From: JAJZOM01 sp046703545
GTDB lineage: Archaea > Thermoplasmatota > Thermoplasmata > Thermoplasmatales > Thermoplasmataceae
Direction: 5' to 3'
Assembly: GCA_046703545.1 (NCBI GenBank)
Contig: JBJKSX010000013.1
Location: 1-64,000, forward strand
DNA: 64,000 nucleotides
Shown: positions 25,502 to 34,738 of the stretch, in pieces
Position numbering within the stretch: the stretch's first letter is position 1
Layout of the letters: each line of letters begins with the position of its first letter
Program-made: the position numbers and the translations under genes
The notes under the pieces: model-generated
Told to the model about the DNA's origin: nothing
Databases searched by the model: none
What the model saw: only the letters and a program-made list of their open reading frames with translations

Positions 25502-25507
25502 GGAGGT
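25502..25507 (+). promoter_or_regulatory. Ribosome binding site of the acetate carrier
   Basis: GGAGGT lies five bases before the ATG at 25513. With the TATA box at 25449 it implies a leader of roughly 30 bases, so this message is not leaderless. Confidence 0.6.
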
Positions 25508-25512
25508 TTTGT

Positions 25513-26112
25513 ATGGCTGACGCTATGGAAAGCCCATTTTCAAAAGCTTTGATGGCTGATCCAGCGCCACTCGGTCTGGCAGGTTTCGCATTTACGACCT
25601 TCCTGCTGAGCTTCACCAACGCCGGCATCCTTAAGGATGGGGGCGCAGTTGTGCCTCTCGCTATAGCTTATGGTGGACTGGGCCAGCTGCTGGCCGGAAT
25701 ATTCGAGATGAGGAAGGGCAACACCTTCGGATTCACGGCATTCTCCAGTTATGGTGGATTCTGGCTCTTTTATGCCCTTCTGGTGCTTTTCGCTGGCACG
25801 GGAATGATCACCATTAGTAACACAGAAGTGGGATATGCCCTTATTCTTTGGGGATTCTTCACGCTGTATATGTGGCTCCCTGCCATGATGGCCAGCTTTA
25901 CCCTGAACCTGACATTCCTGTTCCTGTGGCTTGCATTCTTTGTGCTCGGTGTGGCAAACATCACAGGCAGCGCAATGACACTTCACGTGGGAGGATACCT
26001 CGGCTTCGCTACCGCTTTCTTCGCGGCTTACACGAGCTTCGCCATAGTAACGAATTCAGTAAGGCCTGGCACCCTTCCGGTTGGTCCGGGACTGTTCAAG
26101 AAGAAAGCCTGA
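25513..26112 (+). CDS. Acetate/succinate transporter of the GPR1/FUN34/YaaH family
   Basis: A 199-residue protein with six membrane helices. The family's opening motif ADPAPLGLAGF (15-25, compare NPAPLGL) is clear, followed by GGLGQLLAGIFEMRKGNTFG and FTAFSSYGGFW. AceTr/SatP proteins move acetate with protons or as a channel. The acetyl-CoA synthetase starts 101 bases downstream on the same strand. A strong ribosome site, an inverted-repeat promoter and a U-rich terminator mark it as its own transcription unit. Confidence 0.92.
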   Translation: MADAMESPFSKALMADPAPLGLAGFAFTTFLLSFTNAGILKDGGAVVPLAIAYGGLGQLLAGIFEMRKGNTFGFTAFSSYGGFWLFYALLVLFAGTGMITISNTEVGYALILWGFFTLYMWLPAMMASFTLNLTFLFLWLAFFVLGVANITGSAMTLHVGGYLGFATAFFAAYTSFAIVTNSVRPGTLPVGPGLFKKKA

Positions 26113-26130
26113 ACCATATCTTTCAACAAA

Positions 26131-26162
26131 TTTTTATTTTTTAATTTATTTAATATTCTTTT
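26131..26162 (+). terminator. U-rich terminator after the acetate carrier
   Basis: An almost pure T/A run of about 32 bases starts 19 bases after the stop. Archaeal termination commonly uses such T-rich tracts without a stem. Confidence 0.45.
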
Positions 26163-26182
26163 GGATATATTGACCCGATAAG

Positions 26183-26192
26183 TTTATTATAG
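26183..26192 (+). promoter_or_regulatory. TATA box of acetyl-CoA synthetase
   Basis: TTTATTATAG is centred 26 bases before the ATG at 26213 and selects it over the TTG at 26207. Confidence 0.5.
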
Positions 26193-26212
26193 CCTAATGC
26201 CCTTGATTGGGT

Positions 26213-28159
26213 ATGGCAGATTCTGATGGCAGTGGAGATGTGTTACCTACTCAGGAAACATATCACCCGAATATAGAGTCGTACAAGCAAGTGTACACAG
26301 AGTCCGTTGAAAATCCTGAGAAATTCTGGGAGAAACAGGCCCAGATCCTGGATTGGCACCGGAAATGGGACAAAGTCCTCGACGACAGTAACCCTCCATT
26401 CTACAGGTGGTTTGTGGGCGGAAAACTCAATGCTTCCTATAATGCACTGGACAGGCACGTCCAGGGAAACAGGAGAAACAAGGCCGCATATATATGGGTC
26501 GCAGAAAACGGAAAAGAGAAGATCATCACATACGATGGCCTTTACCAGAGGGTGAACGCCTTTGCCAAATCCCTGAAGGAACTGGGAATCAAGAAGGGAG
26601 ACAGGATTGTGATTTACCTCCCAATGCTCCTTGAAGCCCCGGTGGCAATACTGGCGTGCGCCAGAATTGGAGCCGTATTCTCCTTCGTGTTTGCCGGTTT
26701 TGGTGCGGGTGCACTGGCAGAGAGGATCAATGACTCGAAGGCAAAACTAGTGATCACTTCCGATGGAGCCTTCAGAGGCGGAAAAATTGTGAAGCTCAAG
26801 GATATTGTTGACGAAGCCCTTGTTCAGTCGTCAACAGTGGAGACTGTGGTGGTTGTCCAGAGAACAAAGCATGACATACAGATGCAGGAAGGGAGAGACA
26901 TATGGTGGCATGACATAGTGGGAACAACGATCACGTATGTTGAGCCTGAATGGATGGATGCAACAGATCCCCTGTATATCCTTTACACGTCAGGAACCAC
27001 GGGCAAGCCAAAGGGCGCAGTCCATGGAAACGGCGGCTATGCAGTCTGGACCGCAAACACTTTGAAATGGGCTTTCAACCCCGGAGAGAATGACCGATGG
27101 TGGTGTGCCGCCGATATTGGATGGGTTACCGGACACAGTTACATTGTGTTTGCACCACTTTTCCTGGGCCTCACATCCGTGATGTTTGAGGGCGCAATCA
27201 CTTACCCTGCACCTGACAGGATGTGGGAGATCATAGAAAGATACAGGATCAACCTTCTGTACACATCCCCGACAGCAATAAGGACACTGATGAGGTACGG
27301 TGAGAAATATCCCGCAAAGCACGATCTCAGTTCACTGAAGATCCTTGGAACTGTGGGAGAGCCCATCAATCCCGCTGCATGGAAGTGGTATTACGACAAT
27401 ATAGGTCATTCCAACAGCCCGATTATTGACACATACTGGCAGACCGAGACTGGAGGTTTCATGATTTCACCTTCAATGGCGCTTGGCCTTCCACCGCTCA
27501 AGCCCGGATCCGGAACCTTCCCCATGCCAGGAGTTGTGCCCGTGATCCTGGATGAAAAGGGAAAAGAAGTGCCGGATGGGGAGAAAGGCTACATCGCGTA
27601 CAAAAGGCCATGGCCCGGGATGTTCATGACCCTCAACAACGACCCGGAAAGGTTCAAGGAGGTTTACTTCACCAAGTATCCTGGACACTACTACTGCGGT
27701 GACTACGCCATAAAGGACAAGGACGGCTATTTCTGGCTTCTTGGTAGGGCTGACGAGGTACTCAACGTTTCTGGGCACAGGCTCGGGACCATAGAGGTTG
27801 AGGATGCACTCATATCTTCACCCGAGGTTGCTGAATCTGCAGTATTCGGGAGACCTGACCCCGTCAAGGGAGAGGTCATTGTTGCCTTCGTTGTGGTCAA
27901 GGAGGAATTCGAGCATGATGGAGAACTTGTGAATGCCATAAGGAAGAGGATTAGGAGTGAACTTGGCCCAATATATGTGCCCGAAGAGATCCACATAGTG
28001 AAGAGCCTCCCCAAGACAAGGAGCGGAAAGATCATGAGGCGTGTTGTGAAAGCAGTTGCGCTCGACAAGCTGCCCGGAGACATCAGCACACTGGAGAATT
28101 CCGCATCAGTGGATGAAGTGAAAGCTGCCATAGAAGCTTTCAAGAAGGAAACTTCATAA
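26213..28159 (+). CDS. acs: Acetyl-CoA synthetase (AMP-forming)
   Basis: Activates acetate to acetyl-CoA with ATP. The 648 residues are full length and carry the Acs landmarks: WFVGGKLNASYNALDRH, YTSGTTGKPKGAVHGNGG (P-loop), CAADIGWVTGHSYIV, TYWQTETGG, GRADEVLNVSGHRLGT and the catalytic lysine in KTRSGKIMRR. In many Acs enzymes this lysine is acetylated to switch activity; no deacetylase or acetyltransferase is nearby. The acetate carrier is immediately upstream, so the two make an acetate uptake and activation unit feeding citrate synthase. Confidence 0.94.
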   Translation: MADSDGSGDVLPTQETYHPNIESYKQVYTESVENPEKFWEKQAQILDWHRKWDKVLDDSNPPFYRWFVGGKLNASYNALDRHVQGNRRNKAAYIWVAENGKEKIITYDGLYQRVNAFAKSLKELGIKKGDRIVIYLPMLLEAPVAILACARIGAVFSFVFAGFGAGALAERINDSKAKLVITSDGAFRGGKIVKLKDIVDEALVQSSTVETVVVVQRTKHDIQMQEGRDIWWHDIVGTTITYVEPEWMDATDPLYILYTSGTTGKPKGAVHGNGGYAVWTANTLKWAFNPGENDRWWCAADIGWVTGHSYIVFAPLFLGLTSVMFEGAITYPAPDRMWEIIERYRINLLYTSPTAIRTLMRYGEKYPAKHDLSSLKILGTVGEPINPAAWKWYYDNIGHSNSPIIDTYWQTETGGFMISPSMALGLPPLKPGSGTFPMPGVVPVILDEKGKEVPDGEKGYIAYKRPWPGMFMTLNNDPERFKEVYFTKYPGHYYCGDYAIKDKDGYFWLLGRADEVLNVSGHRLGTIEVEDALISSPEVAESAVFGRPDPVKGEVIVAFVVVKEEFEHDGELVNAIRKRIRSELGPIYVPEEIHIVKSLPKTRSGKIMRRVVKAVALDKLPGDISTLENSASVDEVKAAIEAFKKETS

Positions 28160-28162
28160 CCC

Positions 28163-29389
28163 CTATATTTTGACAGACCGGGGTTCCCTCCTGGTCTGTG
28201 CAAATAATTTTTTTCCAAAACCTATAACGAAAAGAGACACAACCATTCCTATAACCATGAGTGGCCCCCACATCATCAGAGGGTTTGTGGAATATTTTGT
28301 GAGAAGTGATGTGCCCAGCACAGGCGCCACAGGCATTATGAGCCCCAGTATCAGCTGGAAAGCGCCATAATACTGGCCCCTCTTGTCTGGAGGCGCCATT
28401 TTTCCCACTATGCTGAATGCTATGGGAGACAGGATGTTCTCCGCCATTGTTATTGCCACCACATCCAGGATCAGGAAGAGTGGGCCGGAGAAGAATGCCA
28501 GTGCCAGGAACGAGAAAGAATAGACCATGCCACCGAAGGCTATCCTGTGGTGATCCTTCATCCTTGCAAGTGCCCAGTTTGTTGGTATCTGAAGGAAGAC
28601 CACGACAACCCCATTGACCGCATAGAGTATCCCGATGAAAGTGTTGGACACATGGTTGACCTGGTTCCAGAACAGTGTCAAAGTTGTGCCCCACTGCCCT
28701 GCCACAAACCAGACGGATGCGATGAGTATGGTGAGGAATATGAAAGGCCTGTCAGAGATGGGAATCCTCATTTTCTCGGCCTTTTCAGGCTTCTGGTAAT
28801 CGGTTTCCTGCACATACCTGTAGTACAGGATCATCTCGCCAAGGGATACAACAGCTGGAAAGAGGAAGACCAGCCCGTACGCAATGTTTGAGAGCACTCC
28901 GCCAATGGCTGGCCCGATTGCGAAGCCGATATTTGCCCCTATCCTGATCATGCTGAAGGCTGTGGTTCTCTCCACTTCGGAAGTTGTGTCCGTCAGGATG
29001 ACATTGTCAAGTATTCCCTGGACATTTGAGAATGGCTCCACCAGGACAAAAGCCACATAGAGGATCATGTCAGGAAGTTTGAGGAAAGCTGTAGCAGTCA
29101 TCACCAGCAACAGTACCGCAATTATTGGCGGCAGGGAGATGGCAGCCTTTCTCCGGCCTATCCTGTCAATAAGATTGCCGCCGTAAATGGAAAATGGAAG
29201 TGACACCACCGCCGTGATGAAGAAAAGCAGCCCGACGTACACATAAGGCATGTGCCTCACCGTTGCAAGATAGAGCGGGATGAAAATCCATGCCTGGGAC
29301 CTTCCGAGCACGCGTATGAGCTCCGCTGTAGTAATGGCGCTCACGTACCTGTTGCGAAGTATATTCAGGCTCCCTGTATTCAGTCTCAT
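28163..29389 (-). CDS. MFS transporter
   Basis: A 408-residue protein with 12 probable membrane segments and the family A-motif GGNLIDRIGRRKAAIS after helix 2. The layout resembles the DHA1 drug-efflux or sugar-efflux branch; the substrate is unknown. It converges on acs, with three bases between the two stop codons. Confidence 0.83.
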   Translation of the reverse strand: MRLNTGSLNILRNRYVSAITTAELIRVLGRSQAWIFIPLYLATVRHMPYVYVGLLFFITAVVSLPFSIYGGNLIDRIGRRKAAISLPPIIAVLLLVMTATAFLKLPDMILYVAFVLVEPFSNVQGILDNVILTDTTSEVERTTAFSMIRIGANIGFAIGPAIGGVLSNIAYGLVFLFPAVVSLGEMILYYRYVQETDYQKPEKAEKMRIPISDRPFIFLTILIASVWFVAGQWGTTLTLFWNQVNHVSNTFIGILYAVNGVVVVFLQIPTNWALARMKDHHRIAFGGMVYSFSFLALAFFSGPLFLILDVVAITMAENILSPIAFSIVGKMAPPDKRGQYYGAFQLILGLIMPVAPVLGTSLLTKYSTNPLMMWGPLMVIGMVVSLFVIGFGKKLFAQTRREPRSVKI

Positions 29390-29489
29390 TCTGCCCCCGG
29401 AAATGGAACAGGCACATTGCAGAGGCAGATATAGACTTTGGTGAGGGGCGCCCAGAGGTTACCCGGGGCCTCAGGTGGCACAATGGCTG

Positions 29490-30839
29490 CTACTTCCTTT
29501 TCTTCAGGTATTCAACGGCAGCCACTGTCACAATTGCTGCACCCAGTGCCCCCAGTGTCCCCATGACAATAATGAATGCCTGGAGGGACCTATGCTCCGG
29601 GCTAACATACTCTGCATATGATGTGTGGAAGGTCAGGTTGATGGTTTGTGGGCCCCCAGAGACTGTTATGTTCTCATTGGGCGGGGTGGATGTGACAGTT
29701 GCCAGATAGGTGGTTCCGTTTATGCTTACATAATTGGAGTTTCCATATGGGAATGTTATGGATGCGTTGTAGGTCCCGTTGGGGACCATGTAGGTGAGAC
29801 TGGAGGATGCCCCATCCACCTGCGGCGTTCCCTCGAAGGTGTAAGGAAATCCATTTACCTGCCACTGCCAGCCCTGCAAGAAAGGGTAAACTCCCCTGGC
29901 ATTGAAGGTCACAGCGTATTCCTTCTGGAAATGCACGGTTGCATTGGTGGTCCCGGCAGTTATCTCCGGATCAGACCCATCTGTGTAGTAACCCTTTGCA
30001 ACTGGTTGTATGTGGACTGGCCCATAAGGCATGTACAGGGTCACATTTGCCGCTATTCCAGGATAAAGCCCATGAGAAAGCTGCATGGATCCATTTGGCA
30101 ACGTCAAGGAATTGCTGCCGTAAAATCCCCAGGGCGTGTTTTCAGGAAGCCCACTGGCTGAAAGGTTCAGCCTGCCGAATGACAGGTTGAGTTGGGTTGG
30201 TGCGCCGTCAACCCTGATGTCGCCCGTGAAAGAATAGATGCCCAGATCGGAGTAAACCTGCTCGCCAGCTGAACAGTTGTATGTGCCGTTGACAACATTA
30301 AGCACCTGCTGGCTGCCGTTTTGGTAGGATGCGGCACGCCCAAACATGTACTGGTTGGTCAGGTTTCCCAGGAGGCTGACTCCCCATGAGACATTGGAAG
30401 GTATGTCGCTGGCTTCCACTGTGACCGGGAATGTCTGGTAGAAAGTTACGTTCATTGAAGAGGGGCTGCCATTTATTGTGAATGCTTTCTGCGCCATTAC
30501 TGATGTCACATAGTTCCCGTCCGTCCAGTATTGTACAGAATAGTTGCCGGGGTAACCGCTGAAAAGGATGGTGTCTGAAGTGCTTGAGAGTGTGTTGTAT
30601 TGCAAGTTCAGGTCAGTTTCCAGGATGGAGACATACCATTTCACGCCCAGTGCTAGGCCGCTTTCGGAGAATGTGACCGCATAGGTGGTGAGCGGCGGGT
30701 ACACCTGCTGTGCAGCGGCTTGCTTGAGATGTCCGTTGCCCGCCAGGCTATTGTCTGCGATGCTGGCGGCCGAGGAAACAACGACCGCTACCAGGACTGC
30801 AAACAAAAGAAATTCATGAGCGTTTGCCGAAGGCTTCAT
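29490..30839 (-). CDS. Cell-surface protein with four GLP-W beta-sandwich repeats
   Basis: A 449-residue exported protein. The N-terminus has a signal-peptide-like helix (about 8-30). Four repeats of roughly 85-100 residues follow, each opening with a VTFsesGLp..W pattern (YAVTFSESGLALGVKWYV, TVEASDIPSNVSWGVSL, LNLSASGLPENTPWGFY, YAVTFNARGVYPFLQGWQW) and each with an NGTY/NGSM turn. It ends in one membrane helix (about 420-442) and the basic tail KKRK, so it faces outside, anchored at its C-terminus. More than ten N-x-S/T sequons are present. The same repeat occurs in the sedolisin at 38303. No catalytic motif is visible, so the function is unknown. Confidence 0.72.
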   Translation of the reverse strand: MKPSANAHEFLLFAVLVAVVVSSAASIADNSLAGNGHLKQAAAQQVYPPLTTYAVTFSESGLALGVKWYVSILETDLNLQYNTLSSTSDTILFSGYPGNYSVQYWTDGNYVTSVMAQKAFTINGSPSSMNVTFYQTFPVTVEASDIPSNVSWGVSLLGNLTNQYMFGRAASYQNGSQQVLNVVNGTYNCSAGEQVYSDLGIYSFTGDIRVDGAPTQLNLSFGRLNLSASGLPENTPWGFYGSNSLTLPNGSMQLSHGLYPGIAANVTLYMPYGPVHIQPVAKGYYTDGSDPEITAGTTNATVHFQKEYAVTFNARGVYPFLQGWQWQVNGFPYTFEGTPQVDGASSSLTYMVPNGTYNASITFPYGNSNYVSINGTTYLATVTSTPPNENITVSGGPQTINLTFHTSYAEYVSPEHRSLQAFIIVMGTLGALGAAIVTVAAVEYLKKRK

Positions 30840-30862
30840 ATAACACTTTTAAGAATCACCCT

Positions 30863-30876
30863 GGATATATATAACC
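30863..30876 (-). promoter_or_regulatory. TATA box of the surface protein gene
   Basis: The minus-strand GGTTATATATATCC is centred 30 bases before the ATG at 30839. Confidence 0.55.
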
Positions 30877-30933
30877 TGCCCCAAATATATTATGCCATGG
30901 GAATTTAAGCCATTTACAAAACTGCAATGAACA

Positions 30934-30943
30934 TTTTTATACT
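30934..30943 (+). promoter_or_regulatory. TATA box of tmk
   Basis: TTTTTATACT is centred about 32 bases before the ATG at 30970, making the 130-base gap a divergent promoter pair with the element at 30863-30876. Confidence 0.5.
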
Positions 30944-30969
30944 GGCTTGAGGCATTTCTATCTCGTTCC

Positions 30970-31569
30970 ATGTTCATAACTCTAGAGGGAATAGACGGCT
31001 CAGGCAAAACCACGGTATCCAGGATGGTGAGCGATGCCCTCCGCGGCAGAGGCCATAAGGTGTTTTGGACCAGGGAGCCCACCAGCAAGATCAAGTGGAA
31101 CGATAAACTCAGGCGGGGACGCGACCCTGAATCAGGCATATCACTCTTCTTCAGGTTCACTGAAGACCGTTTCGTGCACCAGAACCAGATTTCAAAACAT
31201 CTTGGAATGGGTGAAATTGTCATCTGTGACCGTTACCTGCTTTCATCTTATGCTTACCAGGGAGCACTGATTGAAAGCCTGTTCCCGGACAGGGACAGTG
31301 CACTGAGATGGATGGAAGAAACCTCATCCATAATAACTGTCAGGCCTGACATGACCTTCTGCCTTGACCTTGACCCAAGGGTGTCAATGGAAAGGCTGGC
31401 CAGGCGAACAAACCTCACCGGCTTTGAGGAAGAGGACTACCTGAACCGCGTTAGGGACCTTTACAGGCACATTGAGTTCCCTGGAAAAGTGACCGTGGAT
31501 GCCTCTCAGGACAGAGATCATGTCTTTTCGGCGATACTGGAAAAAATAGAGGAGAAACTCAGGCAGTAG
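30970..31569 (+). CDS. tmk: Thymidylate kinase
   Basis: Phosphorylates dTMP to dTDP. The 199 residues have the P-loop GIDGSGKTT (7-15), the DRx motif CDRYLLSSYAYQG and a LID region with basic residues (ERLARRTNLTGFEEEDY). The TREPT segment near residue 37 is the usual dTMP-site strand. It converges on the MetAP gene with an 11-base overlap of the 3' ends. Confidence 0.94.
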   Translation: MFITLEGIDGSGKTTVSRMVSDALRGRGHKVFWTREPTSKIKWNDKLRRGRDPESGISLFFRFTEDRFVHQNQISKHLGMGEIVICDRYLLSSYAYQGALIESLFPDRDSALRWMEETSSIITVRPDMTFCLDLDPRVSMERLARRTNLTGFEEEDYLNRVRDLYRHIEFPGKVTVDASQDRDHVFSAILEKIEEKLRQ

Positions 31570-32431
31570 TTATGATTATTTCGTCTGATAGGATCATTAT
31601 TGTGTGCTCAGCCTGTGATATTATTGAGCCTTTGTGCTCCTTCAGAACTGCGAATTCGCTAAGTTCACGGGATTTCTTCATGGACTTGATGTAGTCATTG
31701 GCATTAGGCATGAGATCGGCTACCCATCTCTGTGCGAATGGAACCGTGTTGAAATTCTTGTACAGTATCTCATCCTCCCTGATCTTTGTTCCACTCAGTA
31801 TGAATATGTTTCCCCCGGGGCCGTTGTGGACCATCCCTATTCCAGTGCTGGCGAAGGGCTCAATTGCAATGACCATTTCTGGCCGGAGAGGAGTGGCATT
31901 GCCATCATCATAGTTGGGAATGAATATCTCGGAGTGCAGGTCATACCTGTTTATGCCATGCCCGCCCAGGTTCTTGATGGGCTTGAACCCCCTGTTCCTT
32001 ACCACCCTTTCAATTTCCGCGCCGATCTGCCTGATCTGTATCATGGGCCGCAGTTTCTTTATGGCTGCGTTGAGGGCTTCCCGGGTGGCGTCTATGATAT
32101 CCGAATGGTTTCCAGTTTCCCCGACCTCAATGGTCGCAGCGTTGTCAGAAAGGTACCCGTCCACCTGTGCGCCAACATCCAGTTTCACAACGTCCCCGGT
32201 CCTGAATTTCCTCTTGTCTCCCTGGAACGGGGAATAGTGTGCCGCCTCATTGTTGATTGACAGGTTCACAGGGAAAGAGGGCTTGCCTCCCAGCTCTTCC
32301 ATGTATTTTTCAATGCCCGTGGCAACATCATAAAAAAGAGCTCCCGGCTCAACCAGGCTTTTTCCGTACTCGAGTGCCTTCTTTCCTATTGAGCCTGCAA
32401 GCATGTACTTTTCCTTAACGTCAGGATCCAC
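31559..32431 (-). CDS. map: Methionine aminopeptidase type II
   Basis: Removes N-terminal Met from new proteins. The pita-bread fold residues are all visible: H65 (NNEAAHYSP), D85 (VVKLDVG), D96 (LSDNAATIEV), H158 (GGHGINRYD), E191 (AIEPFAS) and a final Glu in SQAEHTI. The type II insertion (about 160-240) is present but short, as in archaea. The GTG at 32431 is taken as the start, but the ATG at 32404, with AAGGA seven bases upstream, is a strong alternative. Confidence 0.93.
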   Translation of the reverse strand: MDPDVKEKYMLAGSIGKKALEYGKSLVEPGALFYDVATGIEKYMEELGGKPSFPVNLSINNEAAHYSPFQGDKRKFRTGDVVKLDVGAQVDGYLSDNAATIEVGETGNHSDIIDATREALNAAIKKLRPMIQIRQIGAEIERVVRNRGFKPIKNLGGHGINRYDLHSEIFIPNYDDGNATPLRPEMVIAIEPFASTGIGMVHNGPGGNIFILSGTKIREDEILYKNFNTVPFAQRWVADLMPNANDYIKSMKKSRELSEFAVLKEHKGSIISQAEHTIMILSDEIIITTA

Positions 32432-32613
32432 CTTTTACCATCGCCGTGGAAAAATCACTCGATTGTATAAATAAAGTTGTTATGGTGGAACCCCGCCGTT
32501 TGCTGTGCCTGGCATCTTCAAAATTCCTGGCAGGCTGCGCCAGCAATAAAAAACCAGATTATATATCCTTACGGCTGGATAAACTATAATTGCCTTGACC
32601 AATATGGAAAAGC

Positions 32614-32931
32614 ATGACATGGCACAGTGTACTTAAGGAAGGAGACATGAGCGACGGAGACCTGAAGAAAGTCAACGTGGATGGAAAGGATGTTCTCATA
32701 ATAAGGGACGGGGACAACTTTTTCGCAACATCACACCTATGCACGCACGAGGAATTTGACCTTGAGGATGGTTTCATGGATGACCACCAGCTGATGTGCC
32801 CAAACCACTTTGCAACATTCAACCCGAAAGATGGTTCTGTTGTAAGTGCCCCAGAGGGATCTGGGCCAATTCCAGCACTGACCTCATTCAAGACAAAGGT
32901 GGAGAATGGGGAAGTAATGGTGGAAGTCTGA
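32614..32931 (+). CDS. Rieske-type [2Fe-2S] ferredoxin
   Basis: A 105-residue soluble Rieske protein. Cluster ligands are C43 and H45 (HLCTHEEF) and C62 and H65 (MCPNHFATF), with 16 residues between the pairs. There is no signal peptide or membrane helix, so it works in the cytoplasm. It is similar to the small ferredoxins that serve dioxygenases or nitrite reductases (NirD-like). It lies just before the fused EtfBA gene on the same strand, which has its own TATA-like element (32981-32990). Confidence 0.9.
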   Translation: MTWHSVLKEGDMSDGDLKKVNVDGKDVLIIRDGDNFFATSHLCTHEEFDLEDGFMDDHQLMCPNHFATFNPKDGSVVSAPEGSGPIPALTSFKTKVENGEVMVEV

Positions 32932-32980
32932 TCCTTCCCAACATTATTTTTAAAGTCTTATGACCAAATAAACTCAATCA

Positions 32981-32990
32981 ATAAATATCA
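32981..32990 (+). promoter_or_regulatory. TATA-like element of etfBA
   Basis: ATAAATATCA is centred 23 bases before the ATG at 33008, so the message may be leaderless and separate from the Rieske gene. Confidence 0.4.
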
Positions 32991-33007
32991 ATTTCTGATT
33001 TTGACCA

Positions 33008-34738
33008 ATGAAGATTCTCGTTTTTGCAAAGCAGATTCCCGAAGTGAGCGAAATCAAGTTTGACCCTGAAACAAACAGAATCATCAGGGATAATGTCCCG
33101 CTTAAGATCAACTCCTTCGACAGGAAAGCTGTTGAGGAGGCCATAAGGATAAAGGAGAAAGTTGGTGCTGAGGTTACAGTGGCCTCAATGGGCCCTCCAC
33201 AGGCAAAGGACATCCTCAATGACTGCCTCAAGATGGGCGCAGACAGGGCATTGCTGATCACTGACAGGAGGTTTGCAGGTTCTGACACCCTCGCCACTGC
33301 AAGAATACTCTCAGCTTTGGTGAATAAGCTCTCGCCTGACCTGGTGCTCGCAGGAAAGTACTCACTGGATGGGGAGACCGCGCAGGTACCTCCCGAAATT
33401 TCTGTCTTCTCGGGATATTCCTTCAAGTCATCCATTGAAAAAATAGAAGTGTCTGAGGATGCCAGAACCATGACAGTAAGCCACGAGAACGAAAGCGGGA
33501 CGGAAAGCATGAAGATACCCCTGCCTGCAGTGCTTTCGGTGAGCGAAAAGATCAACAGGGCGAGGGCTTATGACCCCGAGACCCCAGACAGGTTTGGCGA
33601 CATTGAGGAATATGATGCGGGGAAGCTTGGCATTGAATTCACCGGAAGCGAATATAGCCCCACGGTTGTAACTGGAACAAGGGTTTTGGAGAGCAGCAGA
33701 AGCGTGAAGATGCTGCCCATGGACGGCAGTGTGTATGAGAGAGTGCTGGACATCATAGAAAGTGACAGGTCAAAGAACCAGGATGCTCCAGAACTGGCAC
33801 TGAAAGAAGTGGATGATGGCGCGGATTCCATTCTGGGGGTTGTCTTCAAGGAACCTGTCCTGGGAGAGGAGATTTCCTCAAAGACTTCAGAGCTTGCATC
33901 CGCCAATGGCCTCAAATCGATCCTTTTTGGGAATTTGGAGCCCGGGGGAAGAAAATTCTTCGGACACCAGTATTACCTTTACAGGACAGACAGGATTGAG
34001 GCCTTCACCGATGCCCTCCACCAGTTCATACTGGAAAAGAGGCCGAAATATGTGGTATTCCCATCCACTGTTGAGGGCAGGGAAGCAGCTGGAATAATTG
34101 CCGCCAGGCTGGAAGTGGGCCTCACAGCAGATTGTGTTGACCTGGAGATGAAGGATTCCCGGCTCATACAGCACAAGCCTGCATTCGGCGGGGGAATCAT
34201 CGCTTCAATATATTCCAGAACCGACCCCCAGATGACAACAGTGAGGCCTGGCATGTTCAGGATTGCAGAGGGAGTGGCAGATCCCAGTGTCTTCGAGGTT
34301 GAGTTCAGCCCCAAGAGATCATATGAATTGCTTGAAAAGAACCCGGTCCCCCAATCTTACAGGCCACTTGGCTCAAGCAACATGGTGATTGGAGTGGGAA
34401 GGGGCCTTAAAAAGAGAAACCAGATGGAGAAAGTTCTGAAGCTTGCCAGCCTCCTGGATGCATCCGTTGGTGCAACCAGGCCACTGGTCGACATGAGATT
34501 CCTGCCGCGGCAGCAGCAGGTAGGATTGACAGGATACTCCATTTCCCCTGGAGTCTACCTCGCTCTGGGGATATCCGGAATGGCCAACCACACCGTGGGC
34601 ATAAGGTATTCTGGAACTGTAATTTCCGTAAATACAGATGCAGATGCCATGATGTTCGGATTCTCAGACTACGGAATAATTGGAGACGCAGACCAGTTCA
34701 TTGACGGCTTCATTGAGTTCCTTGAAAAGAGGAAGTGA
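33008..34738 (+). CDS. etfBA: Electron transfer flavoprotein, beta and alpha subunits fused
   Basis: ETF passes electrons from acyl-CoA and other dehydrogenases to the quinone pool. Residues 1 to about 245 are ETF-beta (MKILVFAKQIPEVSEIKFD, then INSFDRKAVEEAIRIKEK). Residues about 270-576 are ETF-alpha, with the FAD-binding C-terminal domain (RPLVDMRFLPRQQQVG, TGYSISPGVYLALGISG, VSVNTDADAMMFGFSDYG-like). The single-chain BA order is known from Thermoplasma and Sulfolobales. No FixC or FixX partner (ETF-quinone reductase) is in the window. Confidence 0.92.
   Translation: MKILVFAKQIPEVSEIKFDPETNRIIRDNVPLKINSFDRKAVEEAIRIKEKVGAEVTVASMGPPQAKDILNDCLKMGADRALLITDRRFAGSDTLATARILSALVNKLSPDLVLAGKYSLDGETAQVPPEISVFSGYSFKSSIEKIEVSEDARTMTVSHENESGTESMKIPLPAVLSVSEKINRARAYDPETPDRFGDIEEYDAGKLGIEFTGSEYSPTVVTGTRVLESSRSVKMLPMDGSVYERVLDIIESDRSKNQDAPELALKEVDDGADSILGVVFKEPVLGEEISSKTSELASANGLKSILFGNLEPGGRKFFGHQYYLYRTDRIEAFTDALHQFILEKRPKYVVFPSTVEGREAAGIIAARLEVGLTADCVDLEMKDSRLIQHKPAFGGGIIASIYSRTDPQMTTVRPGMFRIAEGVADPSVFEVEFSPKRSYELLEKNPVPQSYRPLGSSNMVIGVGRGLKKRNQMEKVLKLASLLDASVGATRPLVDMRFLPRQQQVGLTGYSISPGVYLALGISGMANHTVGIRYSGTVISVNTDADAMMFGFSDYGIIGDADQFIDGFIEFLEKRK

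Noticed and set aside
29625..30161. 178-codon plus-strand frame opposite the surface protein
   Set aside because: It is antisense to the repeat protein and has irregular Cys/Gly/Trp-rich composition without a domain.
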